DNA from: Bicyclus anynana
Taxonomy: Eukaryota > Arthropoda > Insecta > Lepidoptera > Nymphalidae
Reading direction: 5' to 3'
Assembly: GCF_947172395.1 (NCBI RefSeq)
Contig: NC_069083.1
Location: 94,501-158,500 of the forward strand
DNA: 64,000 nucleotides
Part shown: in pieces, positions 1 through 9,439 of the stretch
Numbering within the stretch: position 1 is the stretch's first letter
How the letters are laid out: every line of letters starts with the position of its first letter
Translations under genes and position numbers: made by a program
The notes under the pieces: generated by a model
Databases searched by the model: none
Seen by the model: the letters and a program-made list of their open reading frames with translations, nothing else
What the model was told of the DNA's origin: nothing

Positions 1-90
1 GAACACCGAGACACAATATGCTTGAGTAACTCTCCAGGGCTCGACAAATGTCTAGAGTGCCATCTTTCTAAATATTCAATCTTCTCAAAC

Positions 91-185
91 TCATGCCTGT
101 ATCTAGTTACATCTCAAAAAGGAGATTTACCTACAAATCTCCTTTTCGTTTGTACATATTCATATTTTGTCTTACAAATAATCTA
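91..185 (-). repeat. Fragment of non-LTR retrotransposon (same family as 54737-55800)
   Basis: Most of this stretch, including a run ending in TTTTGTCTTACA, matches part of the coding region of the better-preserved LINE at about 55185-55265 in the same orientation. An inserted or rearranged piece (AAAAAGGAGATTTACCTAC) interrupts the match. It is a short dead remnant, judged by eye from the raw sequence. Confidence 0.6.
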
Positions 186-228
186 GTTCCTAGATTGGAC
201 TTTATTAAAGGATATGTATGAGGAACAT

Positions 229-520
229 TATGAAATCCCAGCGGATGTCGCTACTTTGAGATCTAGACCAGACATTTTCCTTTTGTCCAAAGTAAGCTAA
301 TAGTACCTGTAGAGCTTACTGTGCTGTGGGAGACTAACATTCCGAAGGACCACAATATAAAAGTGAATAAATATTATGAACTAACTAAAATTGGCTATGT
401 AGTTAGTCTGTACGTAAAATCTCTCTACAACTTGCTTAAAGTGCTTGGCCTCTCCAGAAGTGCAGTTAGCTCTGATAGGATCTTACCAAATTTGGATAGG
501 CAGGGAGAACAACACTAGCA
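229..520 (+). pseudogene. Degenerate retroelement protein fragment (PD-(D/E)XK-like motif)
   Basis: Two frames joined by a frameshift near 288 read RPDIFLLSK and then VELTVLWETNIPKDH, followed by KVNKYYEL. The order RPD, ELT, W-E-x-N, H, K-Y resembles the nuclease-like C-terminal segment of some retroelement proteins. This is a memory-level resemblance with no database support. The second frame stays open to 518, but there is no intact start. It is best read as an eroded transposon fragment, not a host gene. Confidence 0.4.
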
Positions 521-1956
521 GAGAAGATAAGTAATTCCTTAACCCTACATCTAGTTGTCACAAGTCCTGGACTTTGCTTGGTGTTTTTCTCTCTACCACG
601 CGATGGAGTGAAAGATCTGACTTTCCCCAACAACATGTGTGTGTTACTCTATTGCAAAGTACTAAGCGACGAAAACCAATGAAATCGGAATGGCGAGGCT
701 CCAGTGTTACATCTGTGCATTGAGACAACTGCGCGGGGCTAAATGCGTCAAACGTATGGTTGTTATATTACTATTCATCGTCCATTTCATAACTTACCAG
801 CTTCATATTGATATTGGTAATTCGTAGATCCAGGAAAACTTTATGTTAGTAAGTATGTACACGCGAGCGGCTGATTCCCGGCGTGATGAATGTTTTCTTA
901 TCTGATATATTTCGGTGGTTGAAGTTTCATGTCCAAAAAAATACTTTCATTTTACTGCGTAGTCACAAATAAAACTCCGAATAACCCGTTAAACAAATAA
1001 AAGCCATTATTCAATATTTTGGATATTGAAAATCGCCTATAGAGTCTTGGCTCTTGCTCTTGCACCAGTGTCTGTATTTAAATTAAAAAAAAAAATAAAC
1101 ACTAAATTGAAGCACAAACGTCAAATGAAGAATTGAAGTTTCATGTGTTGTCTGTTTTTTATGCCTGGTAAATAGTGACGTAATTTACCAATAAAAGTAA
1201 CCGATTTTTATTTATCGATTATCATTATATAAATGCAAAAGAATTCAGAGGTGAGACATACTTGCAAAATAAAATGCCAGTACGAGTGCTTTCAAGTACG
1301 AGTGTTTAAAAATAGTAGGGCTAAATATCAGGATTTAAAATACTTGAAAGTATTTGGCAGTGGTCGCCTGTGCCAAAGGAAACTAATCCATATTGTGATG
1401 GCATAAGAATCACAAACGACTTAGCAAACTAAAATAAAAATAACGAAACAAAATAAGTTACAATACTTTCATAAAATATTGATCCATATAGTCTTGCAGT
1501 CTAAAGAGCACAATTATATAGCGAAAAAATATTTTGAAGTATTTTATTTTGCCGATACGATTGTGTTTCATATTATGTCATTAGAATTTAGATTAGTTTC
1601 CTTTGCCAAACCCACGTCTACTTATCAAATACTTTTATACTTGGAGGTATTTCGAGTCCGTACCAGGGCACCCTAGTACGAAGTAAAGCCTTGGTAAACC
1701 TGTTTGCGCAAATACATCAAACATCTTAGTAGTAAGTTTTATTATATAATCCACTTTGAACTAGAGTAACCCACATATTTTCTTAAACACAGAGAAAAGC
1801 CTCTTTTTTTTCGAAATCTTTTGCCAAGTATAACTGTTACCCCTTATAGGGATTGCTGTACGTTTCCAGTGAGAAACAAACGAGAGAGAAACCAACATCC
1901 AATCATCCATACAAACTTTCACTTAAAAGCTTAAAATCGCAATAACATATTTTGTA
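521..1956. other. No gene seen; AT-rich intergenic DNA
   Basis: Only short chance reading frames occur here, including one of 65 codons from 1479. About 525-605 weakly resembles the dispersed repeat at 21332 and 33280 (shared pieces such as GTCACAAGTC and CTTTGCTT-like flanks). I see nothing else with structure. Confidence 0.6.
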
Positions 1957-2269
1957 TATAATGATAATTATTTCACATGAATGTGATAGTAGTAATAAAA
2001 GCTTGTTTGTGTTTCTATAAATAAAATATAATTGTTATTTACAATATTTTACATTAAATTATTAAATTAAATACTAAACTAAAACTTACCTATAAATAAA
2101 ATATAAAAACAACATTCAACGCTATTATTTACATTTACTTTATATTTTAATAAAAATTTTAATGTTTTGCTAATAAGTCAATAATCATATATCGAATATT
2201 TCAAATGTGACAATGTCATGAAAAAAAAGTACCAAAAAGAAATAATATTAAAGAGGTTTTCTTTTTACA
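1957..2269 (-). repeat. 3' LTR of gypsy-type element
   Basis: This is the 313-bp long terminal repeat at the 3' end of the element. In element orientation it begins TGTAAAAAG directly after the polypurine tract and ends ATCATTATA. It is shorter than its partner mainly because of two 5-bp indels. It carries the same AG/GTAAGT and TTTATTTATAG motifs as the other copies. Confidence 0.92.
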
Positions 2270-2288
2270 TCTCCCCCCCTTAAAAAAG
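2270..2288 (-). other. Polypurine tract of gypsy-type element
   Basis: On the minus strand the run AAGGGGGGGAGA sits immediately 5' of the 3' LTR. This is the position where LTR elements prime plus-strand DNA synthesis. Its location fixes the LTR boundary at 2269. Confidence 0.85.
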
Positions 2289-2310
2289 AACTTTATCTAA
2301 ATAATGTTCT

Positions 2311-5300
2311 CTAATTTATAATTGTTCTCTCATTAAGAACAGGATACAGTTTTGTGATATGATAAAAGTTTGATTCCGCTTTTTTGTGGCCGGTATCAAC
2401 TTCATAGATTGAATTGGAAATCCTTTGTACAATTTTGAACGGTCCAATTCTTAATTCATCGGTTTTCTTTCTATTTAAACGATTTCCGTTTTCTACATAT
2501 ACTCTATCTCCTATTTTCAATCTATATTCTTGCCTATTCTGGTCGAATATTTTTTTATTATAATTGTGAGATTTTAGTGTGTTTTCCAGAGCTAGTTTTC
2601 TGTCTCTTTCTAGATCGTCTTTAGTGTATCTTGATTTCAGTTCATTTGGCAAAATATTCACATTTTCTCCTTGTAAAAGGTATTTTGGAGCAAATTTCGT
2701 AACAGTGTGTTCTGTTTCATTATATTTTTCTACACATTTTTGCGCAATTGTACTCCATGCTGTTTTATTCTGATTTTCATTAATCTTACACCTTATTTTA
2801 TTGACTAATGTTTGATTTAGCCTTTCATTAAGTCCATTTGAAAAAGGTGTATCCACAGCAGTGAAAATCATTTTTATATTTTCCTGGTTCAGAAATTCTT
2901 TGAATTCCTTGGAATTGATACCAGGGTACTGGTCTGTTAATACCATATCTACTTTGTAAGTTTCTGTAACATTTTTCATTAGTTTAATAAAATCTGTGGA
3001 GCTTTGTGTCTTTGATGTAGAAATATAAGCATATCTTGTGAAATGATCAACCAAAAGATGTAAGTATTTTTTTGTTGATCGTGATCCTCCAAAACCACCA
3101 ATGGTATCAATTGATACAATGTGAAAAGGTTGTGTTGCAGGACCTAAATGAGACATTAAACCATATTTTGATTTCTTCCTTGATTTGTTTTTAATACAAG
3201 TTTCACATTCATCACACATTTCTTTAATGTTTTTGATGAAATTTTTTGCTGTATAAAATGGTGTTAATTTATTTATCATCTGGGTCCTCCCAATGTGACA
3301 ATAACTAACGTGAACATCTTTTATAAGATTTATGCTCATCTCTTCTGATAATATAATCTTTTCCCGTCTTTTATTCTTTTTGTAGTAAATTCCATTTTTC
3401 TTAATAAGTTTTTGTTTTTGTAGGTCTTGATTTCTATATTGGTCATTCTTTATATCTTGTAGACTTATTAAATTTACAACTTTTAAACAATCATCTCTGT
3501 TTTCGTGTGGTTCTAAAACTGGATTTCTGCTTAAGCAGTCGGCTTCCTGGTTGGATTTTCCTGGGTTATATTTTATCTTGAAATTATATTGAGATAAATA
3601 ATACATCAAATCTCCTAGTTCCTCATCAGTCCTTGATTTAATGTTCATGTTTTCTAATGGTTTATGATCTGAATATACAATAAATTCTTTTCCCATAAGC
3701 CAGTGTTGCCAATATTTTATAGATTCTTTTATTGCTAGGCACTCTAGGTATATAGCTTTCTTCTTTTTTTGAGTTTCAGTTAACTTTTTTGAGAAATAAG
3801 CAACTGGTCTTATATCCTCATTTTTATCTTTTTGTTTCAAAACCGCTCCTACACCCTTTATACTAGCGTCTGTATAAATGTATATTGGTAGTTCTGGGTC
3901 AAAAATATTTAGAACTGGTTTTGAACATAATAATGTTTTTATTTTATCAAATGCTTCTTGACATTCTGCAGTCCATATGAATTTCACATCTTTTCTTAAT
4001 AAATTGTGTAATGGATCTAAAATAATTGCACTGTGTGGTATGAATTTATGATGAAAATTAACTTTTCCTAAGAATTGGCGTATATTTTTTTTTGTTTTTG
4101 GAAGTGGAAAGTTTTTTACAGCAGACAAATAATCTTTCAAAGGCCTTACTGAATTATTTTCTATTATGTGACCCAAATATTTTGCGTATTTTTCCGCAAA
4201 AGTACATTTTGAAAATTTCAGTTTTAAGCCTTCCTTTAGTATTGCCTCAAGTAACTTAGATATATGTAATATATGTTCTCCAAAAGTTTTAGAAAAAATT
4301 AAAATGTCATCTATAAAGTTTACTGCAAAACCAGAAAGTTCGTATTTTCTTATAATATTTCCCAATATTCTTTGGAAAATGGCTGACGCAGTCTTTAATC
4401 CAAACGGAAGACACGTCCATTGAAAATGTCCTTCTTGTGTAACAAAGCCAGTTTTGTATCTATCTTCTATTTTCAAAGGAATTGACCAAAAGGCTGAATT
4501 TATGTCAAAAGTAGAAAAATATTCGCAATTCACAGCTTTGATCATTAAATCTTCAATCAACGGAAATGGTTGTGATTGGGGAATAACAATTTTGTTCAAT
4601 TCTCTAAAATCTATACATAGCCTTGTTCTCTTACCGTCTTCTTTTTTATATGCTAAAGTAACTGGGGCAGCAAATGGGCTATAAGATTCCTCAATTAAAT
4701 TATTTTTTAATAGTTTTGATATCTGGCTTTCTATTTCTATTCTGTCTTCAGCTGTACATCTGTAAGGACGTTTGCAACAATATTTATCTACACTTAAATC
4801 AATATGTGCTTCATAATCCCGTACAGTGCCGATATCATATTTATCCTTAGCAAACACTTGTTTATATTTTTCTACCAACTTATCAATTTCTGATTGTTGG
4901 GATAAATCAAGATGATTTACCAATATTTCAAAATTTGCCGTGTCAATATGTTTATTGAAATTCACTTCACATTTATTTATGTCTTCATTTTCTTTTGGAT
5001 CATTAAATTGTACGATTTTTAGTTGTTCATTTTGCATCAACTTAAAGTTTTTAATACAATCTAGTCCAATCAAAAAGTCATAATTAAAATGTTCATTATC
5101 TATTACGAAGATATCCATAACTCTTTCAATATTGTATATTTTTATTTTAAGTTTTATTATACCTTTTGTTTTCTTCTCACCATTAATAGTTTTCAAGCTT
5201 ACTATTTGGGTATTGTTTGAATTATCATTTTTCTGTATTTTTAATAATTTTGCATTAATCAATGATACATTCGAACCTGAATCATAAATTCCAGAAATAT

Positions 5301-5348
5301 CTAACGTATCATTCAATAGTAACTTTACTTTTATTAATGGTGGCACAT
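2311..5348 (-). CDS. pol: Pol polyprotein of gypsy-type retrotransposon (protease, RT, RNase H, integrase)
   Basis: About 1011 residues are open in the -1 frame relative to gag. The first in-frame GTG is at 5346, but expression is most likely by frameshifting, not by a separate start. Domains in order, with residues counted from that GTG: aspartic protease with DSG at 22-24 (instead of the commoner DTG); reverse transcriptase with the catalytic Asp at about 281 and FIDD near 344-347; RNase H with D493, E535 and D560; integrase zinc region with H679, H684 and a CDEC...C cluster at 711-717; integrase core D747, D805, E841, an exact D-X35-E spacing; and a GPF-type C-terminal module near 967-970. 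No internal stop or frameshift is seen, so the enzyme could be active. It acts in cDNA synthesis and insertion. It ends 41 nt before the 3' LTR, with only the polypurine tract between. Confidence 0.93.
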
Positions 5349-6467
5349 CTAGTTTTTTGGACTCTCTTCATTCAGTTCAACTTCCAATTCAGAGTTATTT
5401 ACAGTTTTAACAACTCCTGTTTTATCTTTATCCTTAAACCAACAATTTTCTATTAAATGGTAACGTTTCCCCTTTTTTTCTTTTACACATATGGTGCATG
5501 GTTTTGTTTGTTCCTTTTTATTTAATTTAGTGTCAGAGCAAATACTGTTTTTATTATCATATTTATTATTTCTTACAAGGTGTTCCAATTTCCCAATTTC
5601 ATAATAAAGATCCTCAGTACTTTTTAAAGATGCTCGATCAATCTGATCCCCCACATAATTCGGTAATCCAACCGCTATAAGGTCAATAAGTGTTTCGGTA
5701 TCAATTGATTTCCTTACTTCCAGTAAAAGTTTTTCTTTTCTTAAACCATATGCGAGTAATGAACCTGTTTGATATTTAAAGGACAGAGCATATCTAATGG
5801 GTGACAATCCTTTGTTTGCAAATGTTTCACAAAAACTTTTTTCCCATTTGTCCCATTTTGATTCTATTGTATGTTTCATTATCATACAACTATACCAATC
5901 GACACTAGATTGCTCCATAAAATTTTTTAAAACTTTAATTTTCTTTATATCTTCCTTTATGTCAAAACGTTCACATTCTTTATTAAAATCCTTTAGCCAT
6001 TGATAAGCATTTGAGTTTCTACCATTGAATTTTTCAATCATGAAATCTTTTGCAATATTCCCTAAATTTTGATTTTCAGGTTTGTTTTGTCTTTCTTCAA
6101 GCATTTTTTCTAACAATTTTTCTAGTACTCCATGTGAACCACTAGGTATAATTTCGGAATAGTTTAGCATTTCTTCGAGATAAAAATCATAAAATTGTAC
6201 ATTTTGCTCCGCATCCAAATAAATATCTTTTATTTCCTTAGTTAAGGTTATCCAGACTTTTCTCGTTTGGTATCTTTTATTCAAGGATTTTTTTACCTTA
6301 ATAAAGTTTGGAGTATTATAAATTGTTTGGTGGAGATTTACCGGCTGATATTCCTCTGGTATACTAAAAGTCTTACCATCAGGTGTGGCAATCGAAGTTA
6401 CACATATTGCGTTTGATTTTCCATCACTTGTTGGTTTTACTTCAAAATCAAACCTCAGTTTCTCCAT
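5349..6467 (-). CDS. gag: Gag protein of gypsy-type retrotransposon
   Basis: This 372-residue reading frame starts 31 nt after the 5' LTR. Such proteins form the retrotransposon particle and bind the element RNA. The N-terminal two thirds is a helical, charged region typical of retrotransposon Gag and contains a DWYSCM segment around residue 190. Near residue 325 there is a zinc-knuckle-like motif, C-X2-C-X9-H-X4-C, starting CTIC. The usual knuckle has X4 between the second Cys and His, so this loop is five residues longer. The stop codon TAG (5349-5351) directly follows a -1 slippery heptamer. The ATG at 6465-6467 is preceded by an out-of-frame upstream ATG at 6485-6487. Confidence 0.9.
   Translation of the reverse strand: MEKLRFDFEVKPTSDGKSNAICVTSIATPDGKTFSIPEEYQPVNLHQTIYNTPNFIKVKKSLNKRYQTRKVWITLTKEIKDIYLDAEQNVQFYDFYLEEMLNYSEIIPSGSHGVLEKLLEKMLEERQNKPENQNLGNIAKDFMIEKFNGRNSNAYQWLKDFNKECERFDIKEDIKKIKVLKNFMEQSSVDWYSCMIMKHTIESKWDKWEKSFCETFANKGLSPIRYALSFKYQTGSLLAYGLRKEKLLLEVRKSIDTETLIDLIAVGLPNYVGDQIDRASLKSTEDLYYEIGKLEHLVRNNKYDNKNSICSDTKLNKKEQTKPCTICVKEKKGKRYHLIENCWFKDKDKTGVVKTVNNSELEVELNEESPKN
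5352..5358 (-). promoter_or_regulatory. -1 ribosomal frameshift heptamer between gag and pol
   Basis: The minus strand reads A AAA AAC in the gag reading frame, immediately followed by the gag TAG stop. This fits the X XXY YYZ rule exactly. Slipping back one base leads directly into the open pol frame without meeting a stop. The pairing of the two frames and the position of the site make this the likely way Pol is made as a Gag-Pol fusion. Confidence 0.85.
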
Positions 6468-6487
6468 TTTTCGTAAAATAGTTGCAT
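6455..6487 (-). promoter_or_regulatory. Upstream ORF overlapping the gag start
   Basis: An ATG at 6485-6487 opens a 10-codon frame ending in TGA at 6455-6457. It overlaps the gag ATG in a different frame. It could dampen translation of gag. This is inference from position only. Confidence 0.4.
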
Positions 6488-6498
6488 AAATGTTGTTT

Positions 6499-6822
6499 TA
6501 TAATGATAATTATTTCACATGAATGTGATAGTAGTAATAAAAGCTTGTTTGTGTTTCTATAAATAAAATATACTTGTTATTTACAATATTAAGTTTTACA
6601 TTAAATAATAAAATTAAATACTAAACTAAAACTTACCTATAAATAAAATATACAAACAACATTCAAAGCTATTATTTACATCTACTTTATATTTTAATAA
6701 AAATTTTAATGTTTTGCTGTTAAGTCAATAATAATGTCTCGAATATTTAAAATGTGACAATGTCATGAAAAAAAAAGTAAATTACTAAAAAGAAATAATA
6801 TTAAAGAGGTTTTCTTTTTACA
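6499..6822 (-). repeat. 5' LTR of gypsy-type element
   Basis: This 324-bp terminal repeat begins TGTAAAAAG and ends ATCATTATA in element orientation. AT-rich TATATTTTATTTATAG occurs twice, once before GTAAGT and once before AAACAC. AATAAA-like and TATA-like strings are abundant, so promoter and polyadenylation positions cannot be chosen by eye. Confidence 0.92.
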
Positions 6823-7281
6823 TGTATAATTACTTTTTATATTTTATTTTTTATAATTAATTGTTAAGATATTTTTTTAATCGAAACGTGAGGACAGCAC
6901 TACTTTTGTTAAGCTGGTCACATTATTTTTAAGTGTGACATTTCGACCTGTCATTCCTGTCTGTTTTTGTCTGTTCTCTTACCTTACCTAATCTATGCCT
7001 TACCCACTTCAGCCAGCCAGACCAAAGAGTAGAGTAAGTACTTAAGTAGACAGATATGTTCCTTGGTAGACAGACCCAGGTCCTTCAGGGCGAAAGACAT
7101 GTGCCGGAACTCCTCAACAGTTTACAGTAGCTTACCTTGTGATTGGGCTTGATTAAGAGCCCCCGCTCACTTAAAACTTTTAGTTGGCCGACTTAGTCGG
7201 CCGATTATAGATCAGTAGTGTCATTATCGTGTATTATCTATGCATTATCCGCATCGACGTTGACACTGACAGGATGTATTA

Positions 7282-7351
7282 ACGAATTGAATGAAATCGG
7301 CATTTCGCAATAATTGAGCTGCTCAATTGCGAAATGCCGATTTTAATTCGT
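7282..7351. repeat. Fold-back inverted repeat of about 70 bp
   Basis: Two arms containing AAATCGGCATTTCGCAA and its complement meet around a GAGC-T-GCTC centre. A 3-nt bulge lies in the left arm. The outer parts (ACGAATT and AATTCGT) also pair. It could form one long hairpin. It may be a remnant of a fold-back transposon. Confidence 0.75.
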
Positions 7352-7409
7352 AAGTTTATAATTATAATACGATTGATGCTGAAGCCTAAACTACTTTTTT
7401 GTTATTTTT

Positions 7410-7488
7410 TTTCTGTCTGTCTGTTTGTCTATCTCTATTGAAAGTGTACATCGATTTTCACGCAGACGAAGTCACGGGCGTCCGCTAG
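7410..7488 (+). mobile_element. 3' end of Helitron-like non-autonomous element (copy a)
   Basis: A CTGTCTGT microsatellite is followed by TTTCACGCAGACGAAG, a short imperfect hairpin (GCAGACG with CGTCCGC) and the end CTAG followed by T. This hairpin plus CTAG|T ending matches Helitron 3' ends. The same terminal block recurs at 9801-9827 and, reversed, at 17447-17475. The 5' end is not defined. Confidence 0.5.
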
Positions 7489-7707
7489 TGTACCTATTGT
7501 AAATTGTCATGTTTATGTACGGTCATACTTTTATATGATTGTACTAATTATACTGACAAATAAAGCAATTCATGCGAAATTATTCACTAGCCCTTCCAAA
7601 ATATTTAAAAATGCACAACCATAATGTTGGAGTGTTCACTTCTGCCGGCGCGCGGCGCTCCCGGAGTGCAACCCGTTGATATAGTCATAGATGATACATT
7701 ATATATT

Positions 7708-8239
7708 GAGATATACATAGCTGGGCATTAACTCGTTAATCCGTTAATCGTTAATTAACGAAGTTAACCTTTTGATTATAGGATTAACTTTTAAGTTAAC
7801 TTTTAAAAATATTAACGGACACGTTAACTTCCGTTAATATGCAGAAGTCCGTTAATCGTTAATCCAATGCCTACTATTTACCGCGCGACGCGAAAAACAG
7901 GTTCAGAGAAGTAAGAAATGATGAATGATTTTTTTTCAAAGAAATCAACAAATTGCTTTATTTATGTTAAATATAGATAAAATCAACAAAAAACAAATTA
8001 TGACACTTTTCCCCAGTGCTCATCCTTATTATCCTTATTTTTGCAATGGTGATCTCACACAATGATATAAAAATGTAATATTACACAGTCATATTAAAGG
8101 ATTAACGATTAACGTTAACTTGCGTTAATTCTTCCGGGATATAACGCTTTAACGTTTAACGAAGCTAACTTTTTTTGTAGCGGATTAACGATTAACGAAG
8201 TTAACTATTTGATTAACAGTGCCCAGCTATGGAGATATA
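7708..8239. mobile_element. hAT-type MITE with 8-bp target duplication
   Basis: A 516-bp element (7716-8231) is bounded by perfect 12-bp terminal inverted repeats, CATAGCTGGGCA and TGCCCAGCTATG. The 8-bp direct repeat GAGATATA lies at 7708-7715 and 8232-8239. An 8-bp duplication with short inverted ends is the signature of hAT DNA transposons. There is no coding capacity, so it must be moved by a transposase made elsewhere. Both ends are packed with TTAACG/CGTTAA and GTTAAT words in both orientations, which may be transposase binding sites. The perfect ends and target duplication suggest a fairly recent insertion. Confidence 0.93.
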
Positions 8240-8810
8240 GTGCCGTAACAGTTGTGGCACGTGTTGGTTTGCATCTGTACTCGTTCAGTAAAGTTCCCCA
8301 GCATAGGTGGTAGGTAGTAGGTAGTAGGTACACAAACCAGTTTTGACTACCTACTTACTTGTATTATTGAATGCCACAAACAGCGAGTAATTACGAAACG
8401 TCGAATAAATACGCTATGATGTAATGTACTCGTCAATAGGTATAGTCGGATGCAATCTTTATTACGTTTCCGAACATCGTGCGTTAAGCTGCGCAATACA
8501 AGATTGTAGGTTCGACCTAAACCTTGACGCGCAGAGGCGCGGCGGCAGGGCACGAGCCCGGCGAGGTACCTGCCCGTGCCTGCAACAGGTCAGGTAGGTG
8601 CAGTAGCTGCCTGACAACGTATCGAGGTACCTACCACTGTCTTATACATGCTGGTCTTTGCCCGAAACAATGTTTGGATGTTTAATTGGGCAAAATGTGC
8701 TAGACTATGTACCTACTCATACCTACTTAGATATGTCTAAATTTTTAATATCTAAAGAAATGAAACTCTAATAATATGTAGGTACTTAGAGTACGTTAGT
8801 TAAAACAGTA
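8240..8810. other. No gene seen
   Basis: A TAGGTAGTAGGTAGTAGGTA short tandem repeat occurs at about 8309-8330. The rest is unstructured, with no splice-flanked coding stretch that I can support. Confidence 0.6.
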
Positions 8811-8985
8811 AAGAAAAAACATCGTGAGAAACCTGCATACCAGAGAATTTTCTTAATTCTCTGCGTGCGTGAAGTCTGCCAATCCGCATTGGGCCAGCGT
8901 GGTGGACTATTGGCATAACCCCTCTCATTCTGAGAGGAGACTCGAGCTCAGCGGTGAGCCGAATATGGCTTGATAACGACGACCG
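8811..8985 (+). mobile_element. SINE family A, 5'-truncated copy
   Basis: The stretch from AACATCGTGAGAAACCTGC through GAGAGGAGACTCGAGCTCAG matches the 3' two thirds of the full-length SINE at 59151-59461. The tRNA-derived 5' head is missing. Confidence 0.8.
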
Positions 8986-9114
8986 AGAGTTCAATTTGTA
9001 GCTCGTAAATGGGCTGCCAATACAATTCAGAGTTTAGATGATACCGTGTTGGAACTTGGAGCCCAGTGGGTGTGGGAGGACATTACACTTGCACCTTCCT
9101 GACGCTAGCTCGCT

Positions 9115-9318
9115 TATTTTTATTCTATACAAGTTAGCCCTTGACAACAATCTCACCTGATGGTAAGTGATGGTGCAATCTAAGATTGAAGCGGGCTAAA
9201 TTGTTAGGAGTAGGATAAAAATCCACACCCTAAATACTCCTACCAGCCAGACCTGCAGAAAACCTCAATCGCCCCAGCCGGGGATCGAACCCAGGACCTC
9301 CGTCTTGTAAAACCACCG
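9115..9318 (-). mobile_element. SINE family B, internally deleted copy
   Basis: The left part (AAGTTAGCCCTTGACAACAA onward) and the right part (CGGGGATCGAACCCAGGACC) match the full copy at 59478-59813. The middle of about 90 bp and the outer 5' end (A box) are missing. The complement of GGGATCGAACCC is a polymerase III B box. Together with the SINE A copy at 8811 it repeats the tail-to-tail pairing seen at 59 kb. Confidence 0.78.
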
Positions 9319-9439
9319 CGGATACACGGATACAAACTTCGTCGTCGCTACCATCTTAGTCATTGTTACTGTAGGTACATGAAATATATTTCCAAAATAA
9401 CTATCAGGGGGTGATTAGTGGTCGATACTGATGCCAAAA

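Larger units (their letters stand above)
1953..6826 (-). mobile_element. Complete Ty3/gypsy-type LTR retrotransposon
   Basis: A full element reads on the minus strand: 5' LTR 6499-6822, 31-nt leader, gag 6467-5349, pol in the -1 frame to 2311, polypurine tract about 2270-2288, and 3' LTR 1957-2269. It is flanked by a 4-bp target duplication TGTA at 1953-1956 and 6823-6826. The domain order protease, RT, RNase H, integrase is that of Ty3/gypsy (Metaviridae-type) elements. There is no envelope gene. Both reading frames are uninterrupted. The LTRs differ at about 13 positions plus three indels by my hand alignment (about 4%), so the copy is not brand new. LTR ends are TG...TA rather than TG...CA. 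Related sequence: the solo LTR at 10161-10484. Confidence 0.93.

Noticed and set aside
1957..2310. Envelope gene for the gypsy element
   Set aside because: Only about 40 bp separate the pol stop from the 3' LTR, so there is no room for one.
2311..5346. Pol starting independently at the first in-frame start-like codon
   Set aside because: That codon is GTG and lies five bases past the slippery site; frameshifting from gag is the better explanation.
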